A stretch of DNA of 64,000 nucleotides from the NCBI GenBank assembly GCA_963576475.1, contig OY754990.1, positions 7,903,985 to 7,967,984 on the forward strand. Reading direction: 5' to 3'. The notes under the pieces are model-generated. The model was given only the letters and a program-made list of their open reading frames with translations, had not been told where the DNA came from and made no database searches. The translations under genes and the position numbers were made by a program. This DNA is from Molanna angustata. Taxonomy: Eukaryota; Arthropoda; Insecta; Trichoptera; Molannidae. Positions 43,680-52,569 of the stretch are shown here, one piece after another (position 1 is the stretch's first letter; every line of letters begins with the position of its first letter).

Positions 43680-44150
43680 ACTCCTCACTTACCCAAGGGG
43701 ATATAGTGGGGAGTTATAATTTCGCAATTTTTAATGCTATTTTTTATTGCAGATTATCAACTAGTATCATGCTGAGATTGTATTCTGAAAGTTTCATCAC
43801 AATGTATCTGTATGTGTGCTGCGTGCTATGTATGGCGTGTTTATTTTACTTTATCGACTATAGACTAAAGTACTCATGCGATTTTTTTCAAAACTCACTT
43901 ATGCCCCATTAGATTTTGAACGATATCTGAATAGTGCTTCTCAATTTTTTTAACTATCAAATATTTCAAAGTGACCCCAAGCTCAGGAAAATTAAAATTT
44001 AAAATTTTAATTTTCAAATTGGTAAAAAGGCACATCACTTTTATAAGATGGCATTGAAGAAATGCCAAGTTTTCATAATAAAATAATTAGATAAAAAATT
44101 ATTGAGAAACTCATTTCATAAAAATGTTGAAAATTTTCCATACAAAATTT
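43680..44150 (+). mobile_element. rep-Y copy 3, right end missing
   Basis: Starts ACTCCTCACTTACCCAAGG. The block from ATAGTGGGGAGTTATAAT to AGTTTCATCACAATGTATC is the best match to the 137-bp satellite monomer. Truncated at 44150, where a SINE-c tail begins. Confidence 0.75.
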
Positions 44151-44235
44151 GTATTTATGCTTAGTTTAGCGAATGTATGATGATGTTTATGTATTTGTTT
44201 CTTTAAAAAAATACATAGAAGGCACATAAAACTTA
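44151..44235 (+). mobile_element. SINE-c tail fragment
   Basis: ATTTATGCTTAGTTTAGCGA and ATGTATGATGATGTTTATG as in the end of SINE-c. Confidence 0.55.
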
Positions 44236-44675
44236 TGAGTGCTTATAATTTACTATTAGCAATTAACATAATAGAGAAAAGAAAAGAAAATATATAAAAG
44301 CTACGATTCATATAAATGGCTCTGTAGCTGCACCTGGTCGGCTGCAATGTGTATAGCTTAATGTATTTCGAATACATACTTCCGAAGATTGACGAGGATC
44401 AACGAACCATAGCCAACCGTCGTTGATACGAGCTAATCGACAGATCTTTATTCATGTGTTGATCGTTCAATAGAGTAGAGTCGCGTTAAATCTAAATCTA
44501 GAAGTTACGACCCACGACATCACAAATTGATTGAGTTATTATTTATATTGTAATTTCATTTGTTACGAATAAACCAGTATTGATCATGTAAGTAGTTCTT
44601 TTGATTGAAAACCTTCATCACTTTAAATTATGTATTATCAATTATTTGATGACACAGACATAAGCAATATTTTTA
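44236..44675. other. unassigned; 44320-44600 has solo-LTR-like composition
   Basis: No coding region. GTAGCTGCACCTGGTCGGC, a GC-richer middle and TTGTTACGAATAAACCAG (polyadenylation-like) resemble an LTR, but I cannot find matched ends. Confidence 0.25.
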
Positions 44676-45125
44676 TTTTATTTTATATATTTGGGAAGCA
44701 AACAGCTCATTTACAGTTTTAATTATACAATTTGAATGACATAGTAAGAACCAATAAAAGCATTCCATCAATAATAAATTGACAATAACAATAGATAGTT
44801 CATACAAAGAAATCAACTAAGAGAAAAAAATAATAATTTAGAAAATTAAAATTAGGTACCTATGGGACTGATAAGAAATAAGGAGGGATGGGAGGGGGGG
44901 GGGGGGAGAATTAAGAGCGCATCACCTTCAGTATTTCTTCACGAAACCTTTCATATTTTGCACTGAAGATGTCCACCCCAGCTGAGAACAACGTGTTATG
45001 AGAATTACATATGCGTGGAATAGTGGCATTCTTTCTGACATTAGTTCTGCACACCGGTACATGCAAAAGTTCGGGTCGGCGAACTGTTCTACCTGGAACA
45101 TGGATACCTACTAGGTTAACAAGCT
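44676..45125 (-). pseudogene. Jockey-like LINE C-terminus (family J1), intact to its stop
   Basis: Minus-strand reading IDSPELVNLVGIHVPGRTVR, RPELLHVPVCRTNVRKNATI, FSAGVDIFSAKYERFREEIL, KVMRS and stop at 44911. IDSPEL....+.VP.R..R....L.VP..RTN....P..R......N.......DIF is the C-terminal tail of Jockey-clade elements. About 72 codons remain without a lesion. The 3' UTR includes a G-run and the end TTGGGAAGC-type tail (reverse of GCTTCCCAAATA). A second copy is at 54696-54960. Confidence 0.85.
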
Positions 45126-45397
45126 CAGGCGAGTCGATATATCATACTTGCAGGTATATGTTTTAAATAAAATAGAATCCTTTTAAAGACGCACATTTTC
45201 AATATAATCCTTCTGATATTGATAAGTGAATAAACATATACCCACAAAGTTCTATAACACAAAACTAATAAAAAAAACTCGTATGTAAAATGATCAAAAA
45301 TTATGGTCGAATATATCCACGTCAATCGATTTTCTTGAGTTGTTTTTTAACTTGTTTTAAAAAACAACTTAACTTTTTTTTTTTTTACTTCGGAAAG
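45126..45397. other. unassigned sequence
   Basis: No gene seen; a 14-base T run precedes 45387. Confidence 0.3.
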
Positions 45398-45487
45398 CAA
45401 TCGGGCGTCCCTGGAAACGGCAGAATGCCGGCCAATCCTTCCACCACCGGAGCACCAACCAATATGATGGTGTTCCGGACACGGAAA
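45398..45487 (+). other. exon-like 90-bp open block, gene unknown
   Basis: Plus-strand reading QSGVPGNGRMPANPSTTGAP and then TNMMVFRTRK: exactly 30 codons between CGGAAAG (AG acceptor after a long T run) and GTAAGTAAG (consensus donor). It is GC-rich relative to the flanks. It could be an exon of a gene on the opposite strand nested in kirre/rst. Alternatively the T run is the reversed poly(A) tail of a retroposed sequence on the minus strand. I do not recognise the protein. Confidence 0.3.
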
Positions 45488-45616
45488 GTAAGTAAGTAAT
45501 AAACAGAAAACACGCTTTTTGGATTTCATAACGTATGCAATAAGGCATTAATGATTACTCGATGAATTTCTTTATCGATCCTTAAAATGTAGATGTAGGT
45601 GCAGTATAAATCTTAC

Positions 45617-45767
45617 CTTCTTCGTCGCTCCCAATCATAGAGTATCTCTCATATCCACTCAAGTTCCTGTGTGCTCCTAGACCAAAGTCGTCCTTGGTCC
45701 ATTGAAGGACTCCACTCTTGCCCAACACTCTGCAAGGTAACGTCACACGGGTACCAACAATGGCGGT
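45617..45767 (-). CDS. kirre/rst: kirre/roughest-like gene, exon 2 (first Ig domain)
   Basis: Internal exon of 151 bp, preceded by a TTTTAG acceptor and followed by GTAAGA. It reads TAIVGTRVTLPCRV, then LQWTKDDFGLG, then HRNLSGYERYSMIGSDEE, and leaves one base for a split Gly codon (phase 1). The Cys of LPCR and the Trp of LQW are the B-strand cysteine and core tryptophan of an Ig fold. The QWTKDDFGLG stretch is a signature of the first Ig domain of Kirre/Roughest proteins, the domain used for homophilic and heterophilic adhesion. It joins exon 1 (PQDQ) in phase 0 and exon 3 in phase 1 without disturbing the frame. The intervening introns are about 6.5 kb and 38 kb. No lesions are visible. 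Confidence 0.93.
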
Positions 45768-45879
45768 CTAAAACAAAAAAAAAAACAATACCAATGTCAA
45801 AAACTTTGAAGATTATAGTTCTCAGTTCGTCGTTCCGTGTACAATCAGCAAGACTATGTAATAACCTTATACATACATA

Positions 45880-46505
45880 CATACCATCACGCCATATCCC
45901 TCACGGGGTAGGCAGAGAGGACCGAACGCCACTTACTTCTATCTTGACATACATTCATCGCCTCGACAACATTCGTACATCGTGTTATACATGTTCGTCT
46001 GTTGTTCACGCTTCTAACATTTCCGTCTTTCAAAATACCGTTCACATGGACGTACCGTCCCTTCCTTGGGCGGCTCCGACCTCTCATTCCATTCCTGTCC
46101 GCAATATATATTTTCTTCATCAGGCGTTCCTCATTCATTCTCCGAATGTGACCAAACCATCTCAATATGTTCACTTTCATTCTATTAATAACATCTTTCT
46201 TTATCCTACATTATTTCCTTATGTCCTTATTTCAGACCCTGTCTTACATACATCGTTCTATTACAGATTCTTCTTAGCGATCTCATTTCAACTGTATTTA
46301 TTCTACTTTCGTGCGACTTCTGCCATGTCCAGGTTTCACTTGCATACGTCAAGGTTGGCACTAAGATAGCATTATGAATGGCAACTTTAGCATCCTTAGA
46401 TATGTCGCGGTCATTCATAACTGGTTTAAGTGCTCCATTCACTCTGTTTCCTGCCATAACTCTTCTTTCGTTCTCCTTATCAATCCGTCCATTCCGTTGG
46501 AACTA
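45880..46505 (-). pseudogene. RTE-a LINE C-terminus, frameshifted
   Basis: Minus-strand reading in two frames: MAGNRVNGALKPVMNDRDIS, LTYASETWTWQKSHESRINT, a break near 46215, then KVNILRWFGHIRRMNEERLM, GRSRPRKGRYVHVNG, SKWRSVLSAYPVRDMA. Same order as 5412-6131 but with a frameshift and shuffled bases. Tail GGCGTGATGGTATGTATG. 5'-truncated at about 46505. Confidence 0.87.
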
Positions 46506-46520
46506 CGTAAACTATGTACT

Positions 46521-46600
46521 TACGCTATCGTAAGGACAAGGAGAGCTTACGCTTACGCTATCGTAAGGACAAGGAGAGCTTACGCTTACGCTATCGTATT
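46521..46600. repeat. 33-bp tandem repeat, 2.4 copies
   Basis: CGCTATCGTAAGGACAAGGA starts at 46523 and 46556, with a partial third at 46589. Each unit holds inverted TTACG/CGTAA words. Confidence 0.85.
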
Positions 46601-46885
46601 TTAATTTACTTTTTACAATATTTTGTACAATTGATATTTTTTGTGCATTTGTATCATTAATTTTAGTATATTTTTCAATTCTTTTTTACTCTTTTTTTAT
46701 AACATGTGAAAATATGAAAATTACAGCTGAATAAAGATACTCAACTGTATAAAATAACAGTCCCAGAACAAGCTTTTGCCTAGTGGGGCGTTATTTGTCA
46801 TTTTATATAGGTAATATTTGTTTTGTGTATTAATAATAAATAAAATAAATAAAAATAATGTAAATGAAATAAATAAAATAAGAGA
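46601..46885. other. unassigned; AAATAA-rich at right
   Basis: No gene seen. 46825-46880 is AAATAAATAAA-rich, possibly a LINE tail. Confidence 0.35.
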
Positions 46886-47065
46886 AATTTATTTAAATTA
46901 ATTTCTCACGCAAATATTGCTTATCTGGGCTAGAAACACTGGTTAGTTGGAAGAAATTGCAATATGGTAATAAACTCGCCACTTGCGTAGAGTGCAAGGA
47001 AGTGCTTATTATAACTAGTTGCATGTAACACGTGAGATCCAACTGTCCATGGCTATAGTATTATT
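46886..47065 (+). mobile_element. SINE-a tail fused to a rep-X end (duplicate A)
   Basis: SINE-a part TCTCACGCAAATATTGC to CTTGCGTAGAGTGCAAGG, then ACTAGTTGCATGTAACACGT and GAGATCCAACTGTCCATGG of rep-X (reverse). The same junction occurs at 48089-48257. Confidence 0.8.
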
Positions 47066-47104
47066 ACGATGACAGGGTAAGAAATGAGGAAACTGAAAAA
47101 GTAT

Positions 47105-47340
47105 GTCGGCCTTTGTGGCTCAGTTGGTTAAATATTATCTGACTGCTGATCCAAAGATCCCAGGTTAGATTCCCGGTGGAGACACAGTTTTCAATTGTGT
47201 TTTCAGTCTGGATCTGTGAGACGATTAATATCGTAAGTCTCCAGAATGTGACAACTTGTTTGTTATTGGGTGCGTGTTAAATTAATATTTGACATAGTAC
47301 CTGTTAGTTGCCCGAGAAATAATATAAATAAAAAAATAAA
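47105..47340 (+). mobile_element. SINE-b, full-length type (tRNA-derived)
   Basis: Head TTTGTGGCTCAGTTGGTTAA (box A), CTGCTGATCCAAAGATCC, box B CAGGTTAGATTCCCGG, body GTCTGGATCTGTGAGAC and TTAGTTGCCCGAGAA, A-rich tail. Both Pol III boxes are recognisable with one change in box B. Confidence 0.85.
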
Positions 47341-47384
47341 AAATATGAATTTGTCATTATGTTGTATAGAAGATAAATAAATAA

Positions 47385-47720
47385 ATATGAGCTAAAGAAA
47401 GATTTCATCAATAGTATGAAAGGAAACACGCTGAGATGGTTCAGCCACATGGGAAGAATGAATGAAAAACGCCTGACGAAAAAAATAATTTATGCATAAA
47501 GCAGATAAGAATTAAACAAGGCATCAGGTTCGTCCAAGACAAGGATGGCATAACCGCGTGAATGACATCCTGAAGAAAGAAATGTAAGAAAATTCGATCA
47601 TGTATGAGACGTTGTATGAATTATGGAGGGGTTGTGTGTCAAGATAGGAAAACATGGCTTTCGATTCTCCCTACCTACTCCGTAGAGCACATGACGTGAT
47701 ACATTAGTATAAACTACTAC
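47385..47720 (+). pseudogene. RTE-a LINE C-terminal fragment
   Basis: Plus-strand pieces GNTLRWFSHMGRMNEKRLTK, RPRQGWHNRVNDILKKE and a decayed WLSILPTYSVEHMT, with tail GCACATGACGTGATACATTAG. Many stops. Confidence 0.8.
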
Positions 47721-48024
47721 ATCCAGAGAAAGGTTCAATATACTTGAGGTATTAAAAATTAAGCAAAATCTACCACAAAAAAATTACTACATATTATGCA
47801 AAATTTTAAATCTCTCGCGTTGTAATAAATTTTATTTTGTACATTTAAAATATATCTACTGCAGTGGTTCTCAATTTATTTCTAGCCACGGAATCCTTTT
47901 CAGTTTTTTTAATAGTTTCAGAAATACCACGGACCCCTGTCAAAGAAAATCCATGAAAATTCCATGTTATTGGCGTAGGCAAGTTTAACCTTCCTGGATT
48001 GAATGGCTTAAATTTATTTTATAA
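47721..48024. other. unassigned; hAT-like terminus near 47872
   Basis: CAGTGGTTCTCAATTTATTT at 47872, followed by CCACGGAATCC and ACCACGGACCCCTG, is the conserved end of a widespread hAT-type element. A possible partner end is at 50365-50396 on the other strand. Confidence 0.4.
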
Positions 48025-48209
48025 ATTTAAGCCGTTCGGTTTCTGTGCGGGCGTGCTGGGTTCGATCCCCAGCATAGAACAAATTTATTTAAATTAATTT
48101 CTCACACAAATATTGCTTCTCTGGACTGGATTCACTGGTTAGTTGTAAGAAATTGCAATATGGCAATAAACTCGCCACTTGCGTAGAGTGCAAGGAAGTG
48201 CTTATTATA
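48025..48209 (+). mobile_element. SINE-a copy (box A weak), right part duplicated
   Basis: TTCTGTGCGGGCGTGCTGGG, box B GGGTTCGATCCCCAGC, then the body; the end AGAGTGCAAGGAAGTGC is shared with 46886-47013. It joins rep-X at 48210. Confidence 0.8.
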
Positions 48210-48402
48210 ACTAGTTGCATGTAACACGTGAGATCCAACTGTCCATGGCTATAGTATGTATAATTGAAGAATACGTACAAAATATAAACACAAATTAATA
48301 AATATTTTAGGATATTTTGTTTCTATATAAAACATGTAGGTATGTGTTTCAAGATAGGACAGTATGGAGGTCAGTCTGTTTTTCCTACCCAGAATATGAA
48401 AA

Positions 48403-49365
48403 CAGCATGATGTATGTGTGTAGATTAAGTAGGTATCAAACTATTGAGTGAGATATTGTGTAGTGTTTACTGCCTTACAAATTGTATGAAACGATGTCGC
48501 CACTAAATTCAGCATGATGTATGTATGTAGATTAAGTAGGTATCACACTATTGAGTGAGATATTGTGTAGTGTTTACTGCCTTACAAATTGTATGAAACG
48601 ATGTCGTCACTAAATTCAGCATGATGTATGTATGTAGATTAAGTAGGTATCACACTATTGAGTGAGATATTGTGTAGTGTTTACTGCCTTACAAATTGTA
48701 TGAAACGATGTCGTCACTAAATTCAGCATGATGTATGTATGTAGATTAAGTAGGTATCACACTATTGAGTGAGATATTGTGTAGTGTTTACTGCCTTACA
48801 AATTGTATGAAACGATGTCGTCACTAAATTCAGCATGATGTATGTATGTAGATTAAGTAGGTATCACACTATTGAGTGAGATATTGTGTAGTGTTTACTG
48901 CCTTACAAATTGTATGAAACGATGTCGTCACTAAATTCAGCATGATGTATGTATGTAGATTAAGTAGGTATCACACTATTGAGTGAGATATTGTGTAGTG
49001 TTTACTGCCTTACAAATTGTATGAAACGATGTCGTCACTAAATTCAGCATGATGTATGTATGTAGATTAAGTAGGTATCACACTATTGAGTGAGATATTG
49101 TGTAGTGTTTACTGCCTTACAAATTGTATGAAACGATGTCGTCACTAAATTCAGCATGATGTATGTATGTAGATTAAGTAGGTATCACACTATTGAGTGA
49201 GATATTGTGTAGTGTTTACTGCCTTACAAATTGTATGAAACGATGTCGTCACTAAATTCAGCATGATGTATGTATGTAGATTAAGTAGGTATCACACTAT
49301 TGAGTGAGATATTGTGTAGTGTTTACTGCCTTACAAATTGTATGAAACGATGTCGTCACTAAATT
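48403..49365. repeat. 107-bp tandem array, nine copies, inside rep-X
   Basis: CAGCATGATGTATG starts at 48403, 48510, 48617, 48724, 48831, 48938, 49045, 49152 and 49259: an exact 107-bp period. The unit equals one internal rep-X segment (from the RTE-a-tail-like CAGCATGATG to GATGTCGTCACTAAATT). Single-copy in rep-X copies 1 and 2. Units after the first are almost identical. Confidence 0.97.
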
Positions 49366-49530
49366 CAATTTTTATCAAAATTGTTAAAAAAATTCGAGAT
49401 GTACTTCTACAATGCTGATATTTTTTATAGAAAATTAAATTATCTAGTTGGGGCGTTTTGGCTTTTTCGATATTTTTAAAAACTTTGGAAATATAGGCAG
49501 TTGAACACATAAATTTATCATAAAATAATG

Positions 49531-49940
49531 TATTTTTTAACAGATTTTTAATTATCTCAATAGAGACGAAGTTGGAATATTTACTGTAGGAGAACCGGGA
49601 AATCAAGGCACATACAGGGCTTACGACCTGTCATCGGCTGGTTTACGTGATCACTTTATGCGCTTGCGCAACTTTCACCAATTATGCCTTTTTCATGAGA
49701 TCCCTATCAATTCAATTTTGAAAGTTCTATATATTGTAATACTGAAATTCTTTTCGCTAGAAAATAAGGAATTTTTACTACAGCCATCTATGGGTGAAAT
49801 TATGAACAACAATCTTGCTATTTTTTATTTATTTTGTTGTAACGCCATCTATTGAGAGAATTGTTTTTTTTGTAAATAATGAAAGCTACAATTCTTATAT
49901 CTGAGGTGACAATGCATTTTTCGCATAGAAGTCACCCCTG
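49531..49940 (+). mobile_element. rep-Z, complete 410-bp insertion with 9-bp target duplication
   Basis: Bounded by AAAATAATG on both sides (49522-49530, 49941-49949) within rep-X. Starts TATTTTTTAACAGATTTTTA and ends GCATAGAAGTCACCCCTG. No terminal inverted repeats and no ORF. Read on the minus strand it ends in an A-rich stretch, as a SINE would. Contains the AACGCCATCTATTGAGAG block. Confidence 0.85.
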
Positions 49941-50320
49941 AAAATAATGTTTTGAGATCTGTATTTTTTTGAGAAAATTAATTTGAGATATTGTATTTTT
50001 CTATATTTATACCAATAATTAACATAGTTCTAGCTTATATGGTTTTTGAGATATATGGAAAAATAAAGTCAAAATTCAAAAACACCTGCCTAAAACAAAA
50101 ATTCGTGAAAAAAAGAGTGTAAACGTTTTGTAGGCCTATAACTATCTATATATTCTGAAATTTTGAGCTCTGTGAATTGAGCGGACCAAAAGTTATAAGG
50201 GGGGGGGGGCACACAGACATACACACAGACAAACTTAATGTTCTACACCGAATTCTGAGTAAATCCATAAATGGAACATATAATATGCTGCGAAGCCTCT
50301 AAGTTGGTGTTTTTGACTTT

Positions 50321-51384
50321 GTTATTTGAGCTAACAGGTAAGGAGATCTCAAAGACCACCCCAGTTTGAAAAACCCTGATCCACTGGCTGTTACAATACA
50401 AATCACACAAATAGTATAATTATTTCCCCCATAAAAGATTTTTAAGTTTGATATCGGACGGGCAAAAAAATATGCAAATGAAAACTTGGAAATATTGCGT
50501 TAAAATAAATTAATATGGTGATTTATTAAATCTCCTCTTCGTAAATCCCATTCCGTGAGATTTACACTCTCTCTCTCTCTCGCTCTCTTTTTCTTTTATT
50601 TCTCCCTCTTTCTCTTAAGTAACGAGAAATTATAATGAATTTGAATATAAAAATGCTTTGAGAAAATTTCTCCCGGTTCAAAATGATGTGTCGCCTCGGT
50701 GAGAAATGAAAAAATGGACTCCATTCTCAGATTTCATAATATTTAAATTACTCCGACACCTAACTGATTAAAACAACGCAATGCGTAGTATCAATGTGTA
50801 ATACGCTTCAAATTTGTACCTGGATAACTAAAACATTTTAAAATACAGTCATTTTTAAACAAAATGCACTGAGAAGTTGAAATAAGGATAAAAGTACTGG
50901 ATCTTTCAGCTGGGCATCAAACGGAAAAATGAAGGCCACAGAGGGACTCGAAATATTCGCGGTTGGACTAGTTTCAGGAATGTGCAGAATATTTTTTAGA
51001 CAACCCAACCCAAGCCCGAGAGTTTTTCTCAAGAATCAACGTCGGTGAGACCTTGCACGGACTCGAAGAAAATTGAGAAAATTTATGTTTTTTAAATATA
51101 AATTGTTAATTCTAGGGGTGAAAGGCTGTTTGTTTTGGGTGATATATTAAAACTTTACAAGAGAATCATTCAAGGATTTAAATTTATATAAAAAAGACTT
51201 TTTTTTTAAAGTGGCCATATTTTAAACTAAGTAAGGTCACTATTTCACATCCAGATGGACATATAGCCCATATAGGTGGAAGAAGAAAGGACGGAAGACC
51301 GCAAATGCCTAAAACGGACTGAGAATTGATGTGAGTAGGTAAATCTAAGATATTGGTATTCGAAAAAACTGAAAGTATAACTGC
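50321..51384. other. unassigned intronic sequence
   Basis: No gene seen. Microsatellite (CT)n at 50567-50590. 50365-50396 resembles a hAT-type end. 50890-51060 is mixed-composition sequence without a known motif. Confidence 0.4.
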
Positions 51385-51598
51385 ATGTATGACAAAAGTA
51401 TGATAATTTTGAACGGAATGAAAACCTGATAAAGATATTGAAAGAAGAGTTGGCAGGTAAAAAAATAAATGGAGTAGGTACTCAGACCAGTAATGTACAA
51501 AATGCAATTGTAGTGCCTACTTTGACGTATGCCAGTGAAACATGGACCTGGCAAAAGACTCATGGAAGTAGAATAAATGCTGTAGAAATGAGATCACT
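51385..51598 (+). pseudogene. RTE-a LINE, upstream half of a copy split by SINE-d
   Basis: Plus-strand pieces KPDKDIERRVGR and, in another frame, NAIVVPTLTYASETWTWQKT and SRINAVEMRSL. The last 18 bases (51581-51598) are repeated at 51873-51890 on the other side of SINE-d. Confidence 0.85.
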
Positions 51599-51872
51599 TT
51601 CTTTCGTTCCCCTTAGCGCTTTAGTCCCGTTTCTATCGGGGTACGCTTTGACCATGATACTGGAATTGGCTAGTCTGGTAGTTATTTAAGCGACTGCCAT
51701 CTGACCTTCGTAACCCTTAGAAAGGGGAACCAGACAAATTGGATCATGGCTACACATAGCTAGTGATATAAATCCGCACATAGATTTTTTGAAAATCCAG
51801 AGGTGCGTGCCCCGCCCGGATTCGAACCGTCATGTGAGGCGACTACCTTACCGCTGGGCTATCACCACTCCT
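51599..51872 (-). mobile_element. SINE-d, complete, with perfect 18-bp target duplication
   Basis: Minus strand: GGAGTGGTGATAGCCCAGCG (box A), GTAAGGTAGTCGCCTCAC, GACGGTTCGAATCCGGGC (perfect box B), then a 200-bp body ending GGGGAACGAAAGAA. Both flanks are TGTAGAAATGAGATCACT. The insertion lies inside an RTE-a coding remnant. Intact promoter boxes and the perfect duplication mark it as recent. Confidence 0.93.
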
Positions 51873-52264
51873 TGTAGAAATGAGATCACTAAGAAGAGTA
51901 TAATAATATAATAGAACGATATATGAAAAAAATGAGGACATAAGGAGAGAATGGAAGATAAAAAGGATATTATAAGTTAAATAAAAGTGAATTCCTTGTG
52001 GTGGTTTGGATATATTGAAAGAATAAATGATGAATGAATGACCAAAAATACACGGGTTTAAGAGATGGAGTGATTAGTAGGGCCGCCCCAGAAAGGGATG
52101 GCATTACCATGTTAATGATATTTTGAAAGATGGAAAAAATCTTGAACAATCGAAGAGCATGTAAGAGATGATGCATGGATGTAAAGGAAGTCAGGAATGT
52201 GTTCAATAATTGAGGAGAATGACGCTCTGTTCTCTCTGATTACCCCGTAAGGGACATGTATGTA
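51873..52264 (+). pseudogene. RTE-a LINE, downstream half of the split copy
   Basis: Plus-strand pieces VEMRSLRRV, NEDIRREWKIKKDII, NSLWWFGYIERINDE, KGWHYHVNDILKDGKN, MRCMDVKEVRNVFNN, tail AAGGGACATGTATGTAAGG. It ends about 35 bp before the donor site of kirre/rst exon 1. Confidence 0.85.
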
Positions 52265-52299
52265 AGGTTAATGAACATGGTTAATATGAATTATCTCAC

Positions 52300-52536
52300 C
52301 TGATCTTGGGGTTCCATGGCGAATTTCTGCTCCATCGGTCCTCCGTACTGTCCCTGCGCCGTCACGTGACCGGCCAATAACAATATGGCCGCTACGACCA
52401 TCAAGATGGCGTCTATTCGCAGCAACAGGAACAGCGAGAGACCTCCGCGGCGGGAACTTCCGTATGAACTACAGCTGCGGCACATCCTGTCGGGCGTTCC
52501 GCGTATCATTTTAGGCGCGAAACGTTCGTCGGCCAT
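52300..52536 (-). CDS. kirre/rst: kirre/roughest-like adhesion gene, coding exon 1 (start codon, signal sequence)
   Basis: First coding exon, 79 codons, of an irre/nephrin-family immunoglobulin-superfamily membrane protein. The Drosophila relatives Kirre and Roughest work at the cell surface in myoblast fusion, eye patterning and axon guidance. The exon begins with a Met in a good context (CAAGATGG). An in-frame TAG lies 11 codons upstream at 52567-52569, so this is the first usable in-frame start. Residues about 34-58 are strongly hydrophobic (AILMVVAAILLLAGHVTA), a signal sequence behind an unusually long basic, Ser/Arg-rich n-region. The exon ends in KFAMEPQDQ, the conserved lead-in to the first Ig domain, followed directly by a GTGAGA donor in phase 0. 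Exon 2 continues the same domain in frame. It is more GC-rich than the flanks. I cannot decide between kirre and rst orthology. Confidence 0.88.
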
Positions 52537-52540
52537 CTTG

Positions 52541-52555
52541 TCAACGAGTCGCCAT
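52541..52555 (-). promoter_or_regulatory. short upstream ORF before the kirre/rst start codon
   Basis: ATG-GCG-ACT-CGT-TGA, in a different frame from the main ORF, ends four bases before the main ATG. It would be translated only if the mRNA leader includes this stretch. The transcription start is not visible. A start in AAAATGG context can lower or time translation of the main ORF. Confidence 0.35.
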
Positions 52556-52569
52556 TTTGTCAGCGTCTA

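Larger units (their letters stand above)
48210..50320 (-). mobile_element. rep-X copy 3, reverse, expanded to 2.1 kb
   Basis: Plus strand starts ACTAGTTGCATGTAACACGT and ends near GCTGCGAAGCCTCTAAGTTG. It is enlarged by a nine-copy 107-bp array (48403-49365) and by a rep-Z insertion (49531-49940). The far end is truncated about 110 bp before the expected CCAACTGTCGAT terminus. Confidence 0.82.
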
